Numbered from the stretch's first letter, positions 9,657 through 19,353 are shown. The stretch is 64,000 bases of DNA from CAYJLB01 sp964370845 (GCA_964370845.1 CAYJLB010000005.1:5556-69555), one strand, 5' to 3'. Numbers and translations: made by a program. Notes: a model not told the origin generated them from the sequence alone.

Positions 9657-9706
9657 AATAGGTGTGACGAAACTTTGAAAGAGGAATTAGTTTCGTCACG
9701 CCTATT
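9657..9706 (+). terminator. Terminator-like hairpin after the amidase gene
   Basis: An 18-bp stem (9657-9674 with 9689-9706, one G-T pair) with a 14-nt loop lies 3 bases after the amidase stop. The T tract after it is weak. Confidence 0.6.
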
Positions 9707-9746
9707 CTAATACAAGTTTTACTTAAAGAAAAGAGTGGTTATTTTA

Positions 9747-10685
9747 ATGGAAAATATAATATTTTCTGTAAATGTGGTTTTGCCGATTTTGCTTATTATG
9801 GTTGCGGGTTATTTTGTTAAGATAGCAAAATTTATTACTCCCGACGCAATTACTCAAATGAATACTGTGGTTTTCAAAGTTTTTATGCCTGTTTTAATTT
9901 TTAATAATATTAGGACAAGTTCGGTTGAATCTGTTGCAAATACAAAGTTTTTTATATTTTTGACAGTTGCAATTTTAATTATCTTTGGATTTTTTTGGAT
10001 TACAATTCCAATAATTGAAAAAGACAATCGCAAAAGGGGAGCGTTAATACAAGGGATTGCACGTTCAAATTACGCACTTTTCGGGTTGCCACTAGTTACG
10101 TTATTAATTCCCGATGCGCCCCTTGCAATACCGTCTTTAGCCCTTGCAATAATTATCCCTGGGTATAATGTTTTGGCGGTAATAATTTTAGTTTTCTTTG
10201 GAAGTAAAAAAGCTGACTTTAAAACAGTTTTTATTTCAATTATAAAAAATCCATTAATTATAGGCTCAATTTTTGGTATAGCATTTATGGTTTTTGAAAT
10301 CCAGCTTCCTCAAGCTTTGGGAGCAACTTTTGACAGTTTAGCGGAAATAACTTCCACCCTTGCATTGTTTATTTTAGGGGCAAGTTTTACCTTTAAAAAG
10401 GTGAGAAATGTCCTAAAACAAACAATTATCGCAGTGGTTTCAAGGCTTATTATTGTCCCTTTAGTTGGAATAACTATGGCGATTTTCTTTGACTTTAGAG
10501 GGGTTGAACTTGCAACTTTAGTAGCTACTTTTGCAGCACCTACCTCAGTGAGTTCTTTTCCAATGGCACAAAAAATGGACAGCGACGGTGATTTAGCGGG
10601 CGCAATTGTTGTGTTCACCACATTGTTTTCCATTGTGACAGTTTTTGTTTGTGTGTTAATTCTTAGAACTTTGGGTTATGTTTAG
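9747..10685 (+). CDS. AEC (auxin efflux carrier) family transporter
   Basis: A 312-aa polytopic membrane protein with about ten hydrophobic segments arranged as two halves (residues 1-150 and 160-312) around a short charged centre. Family hallmarks are VVFKVFMPVLIFNNI in the first half, ALFGLPLV, and LGASFTF and TFAAPTSVSSFPMAQK in the second half. Members export or exchange small carboxylates such as malate, or amino acids; the substrate is not readable here. The ATG at 9747 is preferred over an upstream in-frame GTG at 9735, which overlaps the Shine-Dalgarno stretch. The gene converges on the XRE gene with only 8 bases between the stops. Confidence 0.85.
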   Translation: MENIIFSVNVVLPILLIMVAGYFVKIAKFITPDAITQMNTVVFKVFMPVLIFNNIRTSSVESVANTKFFIFLTVAILIIFGFFWITIPIIEKDNRKRGALIQGIARSNYALFGLPLVTLLIPDAPLAIPSLALAIIIPGYNVLAVIILVFFGSKKADFKTVFISIIKNPLIIGSIFGIAFMVFEIQLPQALGATFDSLAEITSTLALFILGASFTFKKVRNVLKQTIIAVVSRLIIVPLVGITMAIFFDFRGVELATLVATFAAPTSVSSFPMAQKMDSDGDLAGAIVVFTTLFSIVTVFVCVLILRTLGYV

Positions 10686-10693
10686 GGGAATTA

Positions 10694-11695
10694 TTATTTT
10701 TTCCTGAAAGCAGCGTCTAAAATAAGATATGGCACAGGGGAAATTAACCAAATTATCCAAGTAATATGCCAACTTCCAGTGAGGAAACTGATAAGTAAAT
10801 ATAAACCTGTAATTATAATCCAATAGCCTTCTAAAATGGCTTTTCCTACTGGTGAGTATTTTTTATTTTCATCGTCATGGGTATCTGTGCGTCTAGTATC
10901 TACACTTTTAAATTCCCCCTCTTTTAATAACCTGTCATAATAACCAAGAGGCATTTCGTTACGGACAAGTAAAAATGTTCCAATAGCAGAACAAGGGAAT
11001 AATACTAAAAATGAATTTGCAACGCCTACTGTATTTTCCTCTGAGAGTAGAATTAAGGCTAGGAAAATGGCTACTCCGATGAAAAAGAAAGAAACTGCAA
11101 TAGCTACATTAACCATTCTATTTTTTGATAGGTGGTTTTTCTTTTCCCTAATTACACCCTCAACTCCGTAGGAAAGTTCAAAATTTCCCGTTGAAATATA
11201 ATCAAAATCACTTGCTTTTCCGTAAGAAATTATTGAAATAGCTGTTCCTAAAAGGGCTAACATAAATAATGCTATAAAACCGAAAGCAACAGCCTCGTTT
11301 TCAGTGAGGATAGGGTTTGCAGTTTGTGAATTTAGCGTCAAATAAATCAATGCAAGAGGTGAGAGGATAAAGAATATTACCGCTATGGAAATTTTCTTGC
11401 TGAAAACTGTGGCTTTTGCTAGAATTTCTTTTGCAAGTTCTAAGGTAATAACATTGTCATAAATTTTTTCTTCGCTTGGAGAGAGTTCTTCGATTTCTAA
11501 TTCATCTATTAACAAATAATCTGTTGCAACTCCGAAAATTTTGGACATTGCAATTATTTTTGAAACATCGGGGATACTGTTTGCACTTTCCCACTTTGAA
11601 ACGGACTGTCTTGAAACATCTAATTTTTCTGCAAGTTCCTCCTGGGACAGGTTATGCTTTTTTCTAAGTTGTAAAATTTTATCTGCGATTATCAT
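10694..11695 (-). CDS. XRE-family transcriptional regulator with membrane domain
   Basis: A 333-aa protein. Residues about 4-60 form a Cro/cI-type helix-turn-helix (LRKKHNLSQEELAEKL, SRQSVSKWES, PDVSKII). The rest holds five or six membrane helices in two groups (about 95-150 and 190-330). HTH-plus-membrane fusions of this kind are common in Firmicutes and are thought to sense envelope or small-molecule signals; no ligand can be named. The upstream ATG at 11707 belongs to the AAAGGAATG ribosome-site context, so the second ATG is taken. A good promoter lies directly upstream, divergent from the GGDEF-EAL gene, so autoregulation is plausible. Confidence 0.8.
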   Translation of the reverse strand: MIIADKILQLRKKHNLSQEELAEKLDVSRQSVSKWESANSIPDVSKIIAMSKIFGVATDYLLIDELEIEELSPSEEKIYDNVITLELAKEILAKATVFSKKISIAVIFFILSPLALIYLTLNSQTANPILTENEAVAFGFIALFMLALLGTAISIISYGKASDFDYISTGNFELSYGVEGVIREKKNHLSKNRMVNVAIAVSFFFIGVAIFLALILLSEENTVGVANSFLVLFPCSAIGTFLLVRNEMPLGYYDRLLKEGEFKSVDTRRTDTHDDENKKYSPVGKAILEGYWIIITGLYLLISFLTGSWHITWIIWLISPVPYLILDAAFRKK

Positions 11696-11742
11696 AGTTA
11701 TGACCATTCCTTTTTTAGTATTTTTTCGGTAGCTACAAGTAT

Positions 11743-11771
11743 ATTATACATATATTTGCGGTTGCAATCAA
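11743..11771 (-). promoter_or_regulatory. Promoter for the XRE gene
   Basis: On the minus strand, TTGATT (11771-11766), a 17-nt spacer and a consensus TATAAT (11748-11743). Confidence 0.65.
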
Positions 11772-11860
11772 GCAAGTTGACTGTATATTTACGCAACTTT
11801 GGTGATTATTTTACAATATTATTAAAATATATGAAACAATGTTGGCATTAGCCTTGCAAA

Positions 11861-11890
11861 TTGACGGATAGTATGGTATATTAATAATAT
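11861..11890 (+). promoter_or_regulatory. Promoter for the GGDEF-EAL gene
   Basis: TTGACG (11861-11866), 18-nt spacer, TAATAT (11885-11890), about 30 bases before the start codon. It lies back to back with the XRE promoter. Confidence 0.5.
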
Positions 11891-11920
11891 ATATGTTTTT
11901 GATAAGGAGGAATGTTTATC

Positions 11921-14135
11921 ATGAAAGATAAAAGCTTTTTTATAAAAGTAACAGCAGTTATTGTTTTCACTTTCACCTGTGTTTTTTTAGGAATAGCTAT
12001 ATTTGCAATTGATGTTCGTGATAANNNNNNNNNNATATAATTCTGCAATAGATACTTTGAATAGTACAGCTTATCAAGAACAATTAGCTATAAACCGTGA
12101 ACTTCAGTATCAACTTAAAATTGTACGAAATATTGCAAGCTCCTTCTCGTTTATTGGGGAAGACAGTGATATTATTATAGATTATATTTGCGAAGCTGAT
12201 TTTACATATGGTTTTGAAGATATAGTTGTTGTGGACTTAACTGGACAAGGTACTCATTCTAAAATCGGGGACATAAATATTTCACATGAACCGTATTTTT
12301 CAAAAGTTGCAAATGGTGAAACTATAATTTCCGATCCATATTATTCAGATGAGCTGGAAAAGACTGTGATTGCAGTGGCTTCTCCTATTATTATGGAAGG
12401 TAAAATTGAAGGTGTAGTGGCTGTTGAATACACTACTGAATATATGACCTCCTTGCTACAATCCACAGGTGAAAGCGCTGGATACACCCATATTGTAGAC
12501 ATGAATGGAGAGATTTTGTTTAGCACTTCTTCAAATCCTATTAGTTTTGAAGAATTTAAGGTTGCAACATTCCATGATGATAGTTCGCTTAGTGGTTATT
12601 TATCCGATATTAAAAATGGCTATGGTGGAAATTTACGCTTTACAGTAAATGATGCTGAGTATGTTTTAACATATTTGCCTACTAATTATAATAATTGGTC
12701 CATGGTTTTTGTTGTTCCAAGTAGTGAACTTGAAATAACTTCTAATCAAATAGTAGTATATTTATCATCGATAATTATGGGGATTATAATTATCCTAATA
12801 ATATTTTTAACTTACACACTTAATAATCGTAAGGATAATTTGAAGGAAATTGAGAGAATTGCTTATTTTGATGAATTAACGGGGCTTCCTAATTTAGCTA
12901 AATTTAAGATTGAGATTGCGAAATTAATTGAAAAAAATCCTTCCGAAAGATTTATAATAGTTAAATGCGATATTGCAAATTTCAAAGCTATAAATGAATT
13001 GTTTGATTTTGAAACAGGAAATCAAGTTTTGTTGGCAGTTCGTGATACTTCAACAAATGTACAAGACGAAACTTTTAGAATTGCCCGTGTTGGAGTAGAT
13101 GAATTTTTGTTTTTCTCTGGATATGAATTCCTTTCAAAGTTAGAAACTGCGAGAATTCATTTTGAAGGTATATTTAAAAAGTACACTCCAAATCTTAGTA
13201 AACATCAATTTTCTTTTGTGTATGGACGATACTTCCTTGAAGAAGGGGAAAGTGATGTAAATGAAATTATTGAAAAAGTAGTGATTGCACACAATGTTGC
13301 TAAAGCTAGTGGCGGAAATGAAATTTGTGACTATGATGAAAAGTTTAAAGAAAACGTACTGCATGTTACTGAAATTAATAATAAAAAGCAAAAAGCTCTT
13401 TTAAACGGTGACTTTAAGGTGTTTTTACAGCCGAAAAATCGTTTGAGTGATGATAAAATTATTGGTGCTGAGGCCTTAGTTAGGTGGATTGAACCTGACG
13501 GAAATATCATTTTCCCTAATGACTTTATTCCTTTGTTTGAAAGCAATGGTTTTATAGCTAAATTAGATTTTTATATGATTGAAAATGTATGTAAGATAAT
13601 TAAGGGTTGGATGGAAAAAGGGTATGAAATTATTCCTGTTTCTGTAAATTTCTCAAGATATCATCTTAACAATAATAACTTTGTTGAGGAAGTTTTAGCT
13701 ATTGTCAAAAAGTATGGAATTCCTGCTGAATATATTGAGATTGAATTCACAGAAACTGCTGTCACCGAAAAAGAAAGTGCTATAAGAAATGTCATTTCAC
13801 AGCTTAATGATTTAGGTTTTGCTGTTGCTATTGATGATTTTGGAGCTGGATTTTCTTCCCTTGGATTGCTTAAAAATTTCAATGCGGGCATATTAAAATT
13901 GGACAGAAGCTTTTTTGTTAACAACAAAGAAACTGAACGCGGAAAAATTGTTATTGGCGGAATTGTTGAACTTGCGAAAAGCCTTAATATGCAAACTGTT
14001 GCTGAGGGGATTGAGGATTTAGAGCAAATAGAGTTTTTAAGAGAGATTAATTGTGAAGTTGCGCAAGGGTATTTCTATGCAAAACCTATGTCCCATAATC
14101 AATTTGAAGAAAGTTTTATGACAAATAATTTATAA
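11921..14135 (+). CDS. Cache-GGDEF-EAL cyclic-di-GMP signalling protein (spans an assembly gap)
   Basis: The true start is the ATG at 11921 (after AAGGAGGAATG), giving MKDKSFFIKVTAVIVF and a first membrane helix. Ten Ns at 12025-12034 interrupt the gene and the frame changes by one across them, as expected if the gap size is arbitrary. After the gap come an extracellular Cache-like sensor (to about residue 260), a second helix (SSIIMGIIIILIIFLTYTL), a degenerate GGDEF domain (RVGVDEF instead of GGDEF), and a full EAL domain with EALVRW, NFSRYHL, EFTETA, DDFGAGFSS, KLDRSFF, AEGIED and QGYFYAKPM. The likely activity is cyclic-di-GMP phosphodiesterase, perhaps regulated by the inactive cyclase domain and an external ligand. 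Confidence 0.82.
12025..12034. other. Assembly gap (10 N) inside the GGDEF-EAL gene
   Basis: Ten Ns. The upstream frame (from 11921) and the downstream frame differ by one, so the real gap length is not a multiple that preserves frame at ten bases. Confidence 0.95.
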
Positions 14136-14148
14136 AAAAAATAAAATA

Positions 14149-14187
14149 AACGAGTGGAACATTAATTTGTTCCACTCGTTATTTTTT
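14149..14187. terminator. Bidirectional terminator
   Basis: A perfect 13-bp stem (14149-14161 with 14168-14180) with a 6-nt loop, a T run after it on the plus strand and an A-rich run before it, serving both the GGDEF-EAL gene and the convergent chemotaxis gene. Confidence 0.85.
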
Positions 14188-14203
14188 ATATTATTAAAAA
14201 TAA

Positions 14204-16207
14204 TTATTGTAAGAAAGATTTGTTAATCTTAAATCCACCAACTAAATCTCTTAGCATTGCAGCTTGGCTAGAAAGTTCTTCACTTGCAGCGGCACTTTCT
14301 TCCGATGTTGCAGTATTTGTTTGTACAACAGCAGAAATTTGTGATATACCGATGCTAATTTCACCTACTGAAACAGCTTGGTCTTCTGATGCTACAGCAA
14401 TGTTATTTACAAAGCCGTCAAGTTTTTCAGCACTTTCTCTTAAAAGATTAATTGAGTGTAGAGTGTTGCTTGCAATCTTGTTACCATCTTCTACAACTTT
14501 CACAGTTTCGTCAATCAATAAAGCAGTGTCTTTTGCCGATTGAGCGGATTTTGTTGCAAGGGTACGAACTTCATCAGATACAACTGCAAAGCCTTTACCC
14601 GCAGCCCCAGCTCTTGCAGCTTCTACAGCAGCGTTTAGTGATAAAATATTTGTTTGGAAAGCAATATCGTCGATAACTTTGATTATATTAGAAATTTCAT
14701 TTGATTTTTCGCTAATATTTTTCATCGCAATCATCATTTCTTCCATTTGGTTGTTGCATGATAGAATTGCATTTTGAGCTTCTAAGTTCGCATCTTTAGC
14801 GCCTTTTGAATCCTCGGCAGTTTGAGAAATTTTACCCGAAATATCATCAATTGAAGCTGCAAGTTGTTCAATTGCAGAAGCTTGTTCTGTTGAACCTTGT
14901 GCAAGAGATTGTGCTCCCACAGAAACTTGTCCTGCACCATTGTTAACTTGAGAAGAAACAGTAGAAATTTTTGATAGTGTAACGGACATTTTTTTCAGTA
15001 AATCATACATTCCGCTTGCTAACTTGCTGTACTCACCAACATATTCTTCATCAACATCACTGTGTAAGTCAAAGTTTCCTTTAGCCATATCAGATAATCC
15101 GTCACAAAGGTCAGGGATTATTATAGACAATGAGTTAACGATAGTTTTTGTGGACTCATATAAACGTCCAGTTTCATCTTTTTCAGTTATAACAGGTATA
15201 GGGGTGTCTAAATCACCTTGAGCAAGTAATTCAAGTCTTTCTGTACATTGTTTAATTGGTTTAGAAATTTTTCTAGCAACGCCAATAATTATAAATGTTG
15301 AAACAATAATTACTGCTACAACTAACGCAATACTCACAATAATTGAATTATAAAGTGAAGCTAAAAATTCATCTCGACCAGCAGTTAGGTAAATTCCCCA
15401 ACCTTGTGTATTTGGAATTGGTGTGTAAGCAGCAATTTGGCTTACACCAGCATATGAATACTCACCAAAACCTGTTTCACCAGCCATTAGTTTTGCTTCC
15501 AATTCTGCAAGAGCTTGTAAGCTAGGGTCATTTTGAACCTCTGTGTTAGCATTATATTTTTCTTTTACAAGTTCAATATCTTTATAAATAATTGTGTCAC
15601 CATTTGCATTAATTACAGTAGCTTCACCAGTTTCACCAACTTGTAAACCATTAACAATATTGTTAAGTTCACCAGCATTTACACCAAAAGAAATAATTCC
15701 ATTAAATTGGTCATTTTTTACGATAGGAGCCATAATGTAAAAACGCAATTCTCCATCAGCAACACTCACCATAGGGTCGCCAATTACAGGAGCAAGTGAA
15801 TTTTTAAGCACATCAAAAAATGGTTCGCCAGAAACATCAACACCGTAATTTTTTTCAATACCATTTTTATCAAAAATTACAAGTTCGCTAATATTTTGCA
15901 TTTCCATAACTAGTGCGGATTGTTGTAAAATTTCATTTTTTACTTGTGTGTAGTTCGAAGCGGTAGTTGCAGGAAGATCTTGAGTAAGTATTTCATCTTC
16001 GGAGAGTTCAATAGCGGTATCGATATAGTTATTCAACTCAGCTTGTAGCCACTTTGCAGATATTTCAACGGTTTCTGTTAAAGTTTTTTCCAGAGTGTCG
16101 TAAGTGCTTCGGTAATTACTAACAGAAGTCATAACCACTATTAGAGTAACCGAAATAAATACTAAAGATAACATTGATACTAAAATTTTTGCTTTAATAG
16201 ATTTCAT
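14204..16207 (-). CDS. Methyl-accepting chemotaxis protein with Cache sensor
   Basis: A 667-aa receptor. Order: N-terminal membrane helix (about 8-28), extracellular double-Cache domain (about 35-275, with GEPFFDVLKNS and FNGIISFGVNAGEL), second helix (about 280-308), HAMP (about 309-360, ISKPIKQCTERLELLAQGDL), a further linker, then the long coiled-coil signalling domain. The hairpin tip is intact (NAAVEAARAGAAGKGFAVVS, DEVRTLATKSAQSAKDT). It should relay ligand binding to CheA/CheW, although no che gene is in the window. It is flanked by the bidirectional terminator and a good promoter, so it is a monocistronic unit. Confidence 0.92.
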   Translation of the reverse strand: MKSIKAKILVSMLSLVFISVTLIVVMTSVSNYRSTYDTLEKTLTETVEISAKWLQAELNNYIDTAIELSEDEILTQDLPATTASNYTQVKNEILQQSALVMEMQNISELVIFDKNGIEKNYGVDVSGEPFFDVLKNSLAPVIGDPMVSVADGELRFYIMAPIVKNDQFNGIISFGVNAGELNNIVNGLQVGETGEATVINANGDTIIYKDIELVKEKYNANTEVQNDPSLQALAELEAKLMAGETGFGEYSYAGVSQIAAYTPIPNTQGWGIYLTAGRDEFLASLYNSIIVSIALVVAVIIVSTFIIIGVARKISKPIKQCTERLELLAQGDLDTPIPVITEKDETGRLYESTKTIVNSLSIIIPDLCDGLSDMAKGNFDLHSDVDEEYVGEYSKLASGMYDLLKKMSVTLSKISTVSSQVNNGAGQVSVGAQSLAQGSTEQASAIEQLAASIDDISGKISQTAEDSKGAKDANLEAQNAILSCNNQMEEMMIAMKNISEKSNEISNIIKVIDDIAFQTNILSLNAAVEAARAGAAGKGFAVVSDEVRTLATKSAQSAKDTALLIDETVKVVEDGNKIASNTLHSINLLRESAEKLDGFVNNIAVASEDQAVSVGEISIGISQISAVVQTNTATSEESAAASEELSSQAAMLRDLVGGFKINKSFLQ

Positions 16208-16257
16208 AGAATGTTCCCCTTATACAATAAAATTTTATTATGATACACATTTATTAC

Positions 16258-16286
16258 ATAATAACACATTTTTTTGCAAATTACAA
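16258..16286 (-). promoter_or_regulatory. Promoter for the chemotaxis receptor gene
   Basis: On the minus strand, TTGTAA (16286-16281), 17-nt spacer, TATTAT (16263-16258), about 50 bases before the start. Confidence 0.55.
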
Positions 16287-16330
16287 TATAAATGCAAAAT
16301 TTAGCATAAAAAAATATTACAAAATTTCTG

Positions 16331-16359
16331 TTGTTTTTTCGTTGATTTTGTGTTATATT
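16331..16359 (+). promoter_or_regulatory. Promoter for the 2-hydroxyacid dehydrogenase gene
   Basis: TTGTTT (16331-16336), 17-nt spacer, TATATT (16354-16359), divergent from the chemotaxis promoter. Confidence 0.5.
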
Positions 16360-16441
16360 AATTATTAATAATAATTTTTTGTTTATTACAATATTATTAT
16401 CAATAATTTTATTTAAATAATGTAAAGGAATGATTATATTT

Positions 16442-17389
16442 ATGAAAATTGTAATTCTTGACTGTGACACTATCTCAAACAACGACATTGACCTTGATAT
16501 TTTGAAAAATCTTGGGGAGGTTACTATTTACGGAAGCACCACTCCTGACCAAACTATTGAAAGAGTCGCTGATAATGAAGTTGTTTTAACTAACAAAGTT
16601 GTTATTGATAAAAACGTGATGGAAAAATGCTCCAACTTAAAATATGTTGGGATTTTTGCTACAGGATATAATAATGTTGACCTTACTACTGCTAAAGAAA
16701 AGGGAATTGTTGTTTGTAACGCTCCTGGATACTCAACTACTTCTGTTATGCAACAAGTTTTTGCTTATATTTTAGCTTTTGCAAATAGAGTAAGTGAATA
16801 CGCACAAAGTGTAAAAGGGGGCGATTGGGTAAATTCACCTAACTTTACATACTATAAAGAACCAACTTTTGAAATTATGGGGAAAACTCTTGGGATTGTA
16901 GGCTTTGGAACTATCGGAAAAGAAATTTATAAAGTTGCAAAAGCTTTTGGAATGAAAGTTATGGTTTACACAAGAACGAAACCACAAGGTGATTTTGACA
17001 TTGAATGTGTTTCTCTTGAGGAACTTCTTAAAAACAGCGATTTCGTTACATTGCATTGTCCTTTAACTGAACAAACTAGCGGACTTATTAATTATGAAAG
17101 AGTTTCTATGATGAAAAAGACTGCATTTTTGATTAATACTGCTCGTGGACCTATTATAAATGAAGCTGAATTTGCAAAAGCTATGAACGATGGTTTAATA
17201 GCGGGTGCAGCTTTGGACGTTGTGTCAAAAGAGCCTATGGAAGCATCAAATCCATTGATTAACGCAAAAAATACAATAATTACACCACACAATGCATGGG
17301 CACCACTTGAGTCAAGATTAAGACTTATTGATATAGTTATTGATAATTTTAAAGCTTTTGAAAAGGGACAAGCAAAAAACATAGTTTAG
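16442..17389 (+). CDS. D-2-hydroxyacid dehydrogenase (first copy)
   Basis: A 315-aa NAD-dependent D-isomer-specific dehydrogenase. The Rossmann motif is GIVGFGTIGKEIYKVA (about residues 148-163), followed by the acidic/basic switch region VYTRTK; the active-site Arg is in INTARGP, the Glu in VVSKEPMEASNP and the His in ITPHNAW. Relatives reduce glycerate, lactate or related 2-oxoacids; the substrate is not fixed by sequence. Start is the ATG at 16442 after AAAGGAATG. A close paralogue lies at 61259-62221. The stop TAG is followed at once by a palindromic repeat module shared with the paralogue's 3' end. Confidence 0.88.
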   Translation: MKIVILDCDTISNNDIDLDILKNLGEVTIYGSTTPDQTIERVADNEVVLTNKVVIDKNVMEKCSNLKYVGIFATGYNNVDLTTAKEKGIVVCNAPGYSTTSVMQQVFAYILAFANRVSEYAQSVKGGDWVNSPNFTYYKEPTFEIMGKTLGIVGFGTIGKEIYKVAKAFGMKVMVYTRTKPQGDFDIECVSLEELLKNSDFVTLHCPLTEQTSGLINYERVSMMKKTAFLINTARGPIINEAEFAKAMNDGLIAGAALDVVSKEPMEASNPLINAKNTIITPHNAWAPLESRLRLIDIVIDNFKAFEKGQAKNIV

Positions 17390-17620
17390 CAGGCAACGTG
17401 ACGTTGCATCCGTGCCCGGCGGGGCGTCCCCGCTGACATGCCCGCGTTTTTACGTTGTGAAATGGGAAACGTACTGCCCGCGAGGTTGAATTATGCTGTA
17501 GGGGCGACCTGTGGCCGTCCGTTTATTGCAATTTTGTAGGCAATGCATTGTATGCATTCCGAAATCCCAAAACAAATTTATGTAGAGCAAGGCTCTGCTC
17601 TTGCCGCTTGTTGTTTTTTC
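17390..17620. repeat. Interspersed palindromic repeat cluster
   Basis: Starts at the dehydrogenase stop codon. Modules in order: ggcaacgtgacgttgcatcc; cccggcggggcgtccccgct followed by gacatgcccgc (17415-17445); tgcccgcgaggttg; gtaggggcgacctgtggccg (about 17500); ttattgcaattttgtaggca; aatgcattgtatgcattccg; and agagcaaggctctgctcttg. The last 110 bases nearly match 37918-37985. No gene is seen here. Confidence 0.85.
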
Positions 17621-17630
17621 ACAACATAAA

Positions 17631-17669
17631 AAAATCCACATTTTGTATTATCGCAAAATGTGGATTTTT
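17631..17669. terminator. Bidirectional terminator
   Basis: A perfect 15-bp stem (17631-17645 with 17654-17668) with an 8-nt loop and A/T runs on both sides, between the repeat cluster and the convergent DUF4358 lipoprotein gene. Confidence 0.85.
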
Positions 17670-17696
17670 ATTATTATAAATTAATAATTGGCTTTA

Positions 17697-18368
17697 TTAG
17701 CCTTTGATTGCTTCAACGATAGCGTCTACAGCAGCTTGAGGAGCAGTTGAAGCTACATAAATTACATAGTTTCCTTCAACAGCAATAACTGAGTTTTGTA
17801 GAACTAAAACTGAATCAGGGTAGTGCATTCCGTTTTGTACTTCGTTATCAACTCTTGCTTGTAGAACTTCTTTAGCCGCTTCAGCTTCGCCTTCAGCAGT
17901 TTCAAGGATAATGATTTCTTGTAGTGGGAAGCTCATTTGGTTTGATACAACAATGTAGTTTACATATGGTGTAACATCAATTTTGAAAATATCGCTGATT
18001 GTTTGTGTGTCAGTAGCTTCGCCCATCATTCCGCCCCACATACCAACGTTTAGACCAGCTTGAACATATTCACCTAATGGGTTTTCTGATTCAAATACTG
18101 GAGGAACATATCCAGCTTCAGTTTCAACAGTTTCAACGAACTCGCCTTCACCTTCAGCAGGAGGTTCTAGACCAACATTTGGGTCATCAGTAGGAGGTTC
18201 TAAACCAACAGTAGCTTCAGTTGTTTCTTCAGAAGTAGCCTCTGTAGTTTCTTCAGAAGTAGCAACAGTTGTTGCTTCAGTAGTTTCGCTAGCTTCGTCA
18301 TTTGAACAAGCAACAAGAGTTGCGCCAATACATAGAGTTGCTACTAAAAGAGCTATAATTTTTTTCAT
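17697..18368 (-). CDS. DUF4358-like lipoprotein
   Basis: A 223-aa protein. The signal peptide MKKIIALLVATLCIGATLVAC ends in a lipobox (cysteine near residue 21). Residues about 25-80 are a Glu/Thr/Ser-rich linker with direct repeats (SEETTEAT twice; VGLEPP twice). The C-terminal 130 residues, from about DIFKIDVTPYVNYIV to the end, resemble the DUF4358 domain found in many Clostridia lipoproteins, whose function is unknown. It should sit on the outer membrane face. The linker resembles those of the gene at 18611 and the GHL10 lipoprotein, a common style of this genome. Confidence 0.75.
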   Translation of the reverse strand: MKKIIALLVATLCIGATLVACSNDEASETTEATTVATSEETTEATSEETTEATVGLEPPTDDPNVGLEPPAEGEGEFVETVETEAGYVPPVFESENPLGEYVQAGLNVGMWGGMMGEATDTQTISDIFKIDVTPYVNYIVVSNQMSFPLQEIIILETAEGEAEAAKEVLQARVDNEVQNGMHYPDSVLVLQNSVIAVEGNYVIYVASTAPQAAVDAIVEAIKG

Positions 18369-18610
18369 AAATAAAATTTCCTTTCTAGGTTAAATTTTAA
18401 AACGCATTTTTATGTCAAAACATGTTTTAAATTAAGTGTTTATGGTATTTCTTAATCCATGAATTATATTATAGCACATTTTACAAATAAAGCAAGGGGT
18501 ATTTGTACATTTTCACAGTCTTAACACAATCTTTTACAAATTTGTAACATTTATTTTTAACACTTTAAACAAATGCTATGATAATGTTTTTTAGTGATAG
18601 AATAAAAATT

Positions 18611-18859
18611 CTACTTTAACATACGAGTTAAGCCGTCGCCCTCGCTTGCCATATCGTTCTCGTCGCTTTCGATATTATTTGTGTCATTTTCTGTTGTTTC
18701 AGTTGTGGTGTCAGCGCTAGTTGTAGCCACTGTTGTTTCTTTTGTAGTAGTAACTGTTGTTGTTTCAGTTGTAGTTTCTTCCATATCTTCGTTTGAACAT
18801 GCTGTAAAAAACGTCATTGCGCAAAGTAAAGATAGTCCTGTAATTAAAAGTTTTTTCAT
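18611..18859 (-). CDS. Small Thr-rich lipoprotein
   Basis: An 82-aa protein with a lipoprotein signal peptide (MKKLLITGLSLLCAMTFFTAC, cysteine about residue 21) and a Thr/Glu-rich tail without any folded domain. The ATG at 18859 follows GAAAGGATTGAATATTAAA; the in-frame TTG upstream lies within the ribosome-site context. It lies upstream of the DUF4358 lipoprotein on the same strand with a 240-base gap, so it may be a truncated or linker-only relative. The N-terminus and codon pattern support a real gene; the role is unknown. Confidence 0.6.
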   Translation of the reverse strand: MKKLLITGLSLLCAMTFFTACSNEDMEETTTETTTVTTTKETTVATTSADTTTETTENDTNNIESDENDMASEGDGLTRMLK

Positions 18860-19077
18860 TTTAATATTCAATCCTTTCTCTCTTACTTTTTGATGTAAAA
18901 GTTAATGAAATTTAGGTTATAACTTAATTTAAAATTGAATTTGCAAACTCCAAATATCGTCTTAACCCTTATTTTATATTATTTTTAAGACAATATTATT
19001 ATTTTCTCATATTTTTTATTTATACAAAAATGTGTTTTCTTAACCTTTGGAAAAATTTTGATTTACATTTTGGGTGT

Positions 19078-19230
19078 TGCAATAAACGGACGACTACAGG
19101 TCGCCCCTACAACAAAATATTACCTCGCAGAAACAAAAGTTCCTTTTTGCTTTGTTGAGTGCGGGAGTAACAGTGGGTTTGCCCCGCCACGTTGCTTTAC
19201 CGCTATTTTTCAAGGGATAAAACGGCCCGC
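19078..19230. repeat. Interspersed palindromic repeat cluster
   Basis: Contains acggacgactacaggtcgcc, then the tacctcgcagaaacaaaag module, a gtgcgggagtaacagtgggt stretch and a half palindrome around ccgccacgttgctttaccgc. It lies in the 750-base gene-poor gap between the small lipoprotein and spoVAE. Confidence 0.75.
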
Positions 19231-19270
19231 ATTTTTCGAAATTTACAATTTCTCATAATGCTACTTCAAA

Positions 19271-19353
19271 CCCAGCAGAAAAATATCTTTTTTATCAGTT
19301 TCTACTTGATTTTTCTTTTTGTTCAATTTGCAATTTTGTGGTTTTCTGCTGGG
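19271..19353. repeat. Long inverted repeat
   Basis: cccagcagaaaa (19271-19282) is repeated in inverse at 19342-19353, with a 59-base AT-rich interior. No T run follows. Function unclear; it could be a hairpin RNA or the remains of a small mobile element. Confidence 0.5.

Noticed and set aside
11696..11920. Cyclic-di-GMP riboswitch before the GGDEF-EAL gene
   Set aside because: No GEMM-type core is visible; the space is filled by two divergent promoters.
12003..12034. Frameshifted pseudogene at the GGDEF-EAL gene
   Set aside because: The frame change falls exactly at ten Ns, a scaffold placeholder, and both sides encode a sensible protein.
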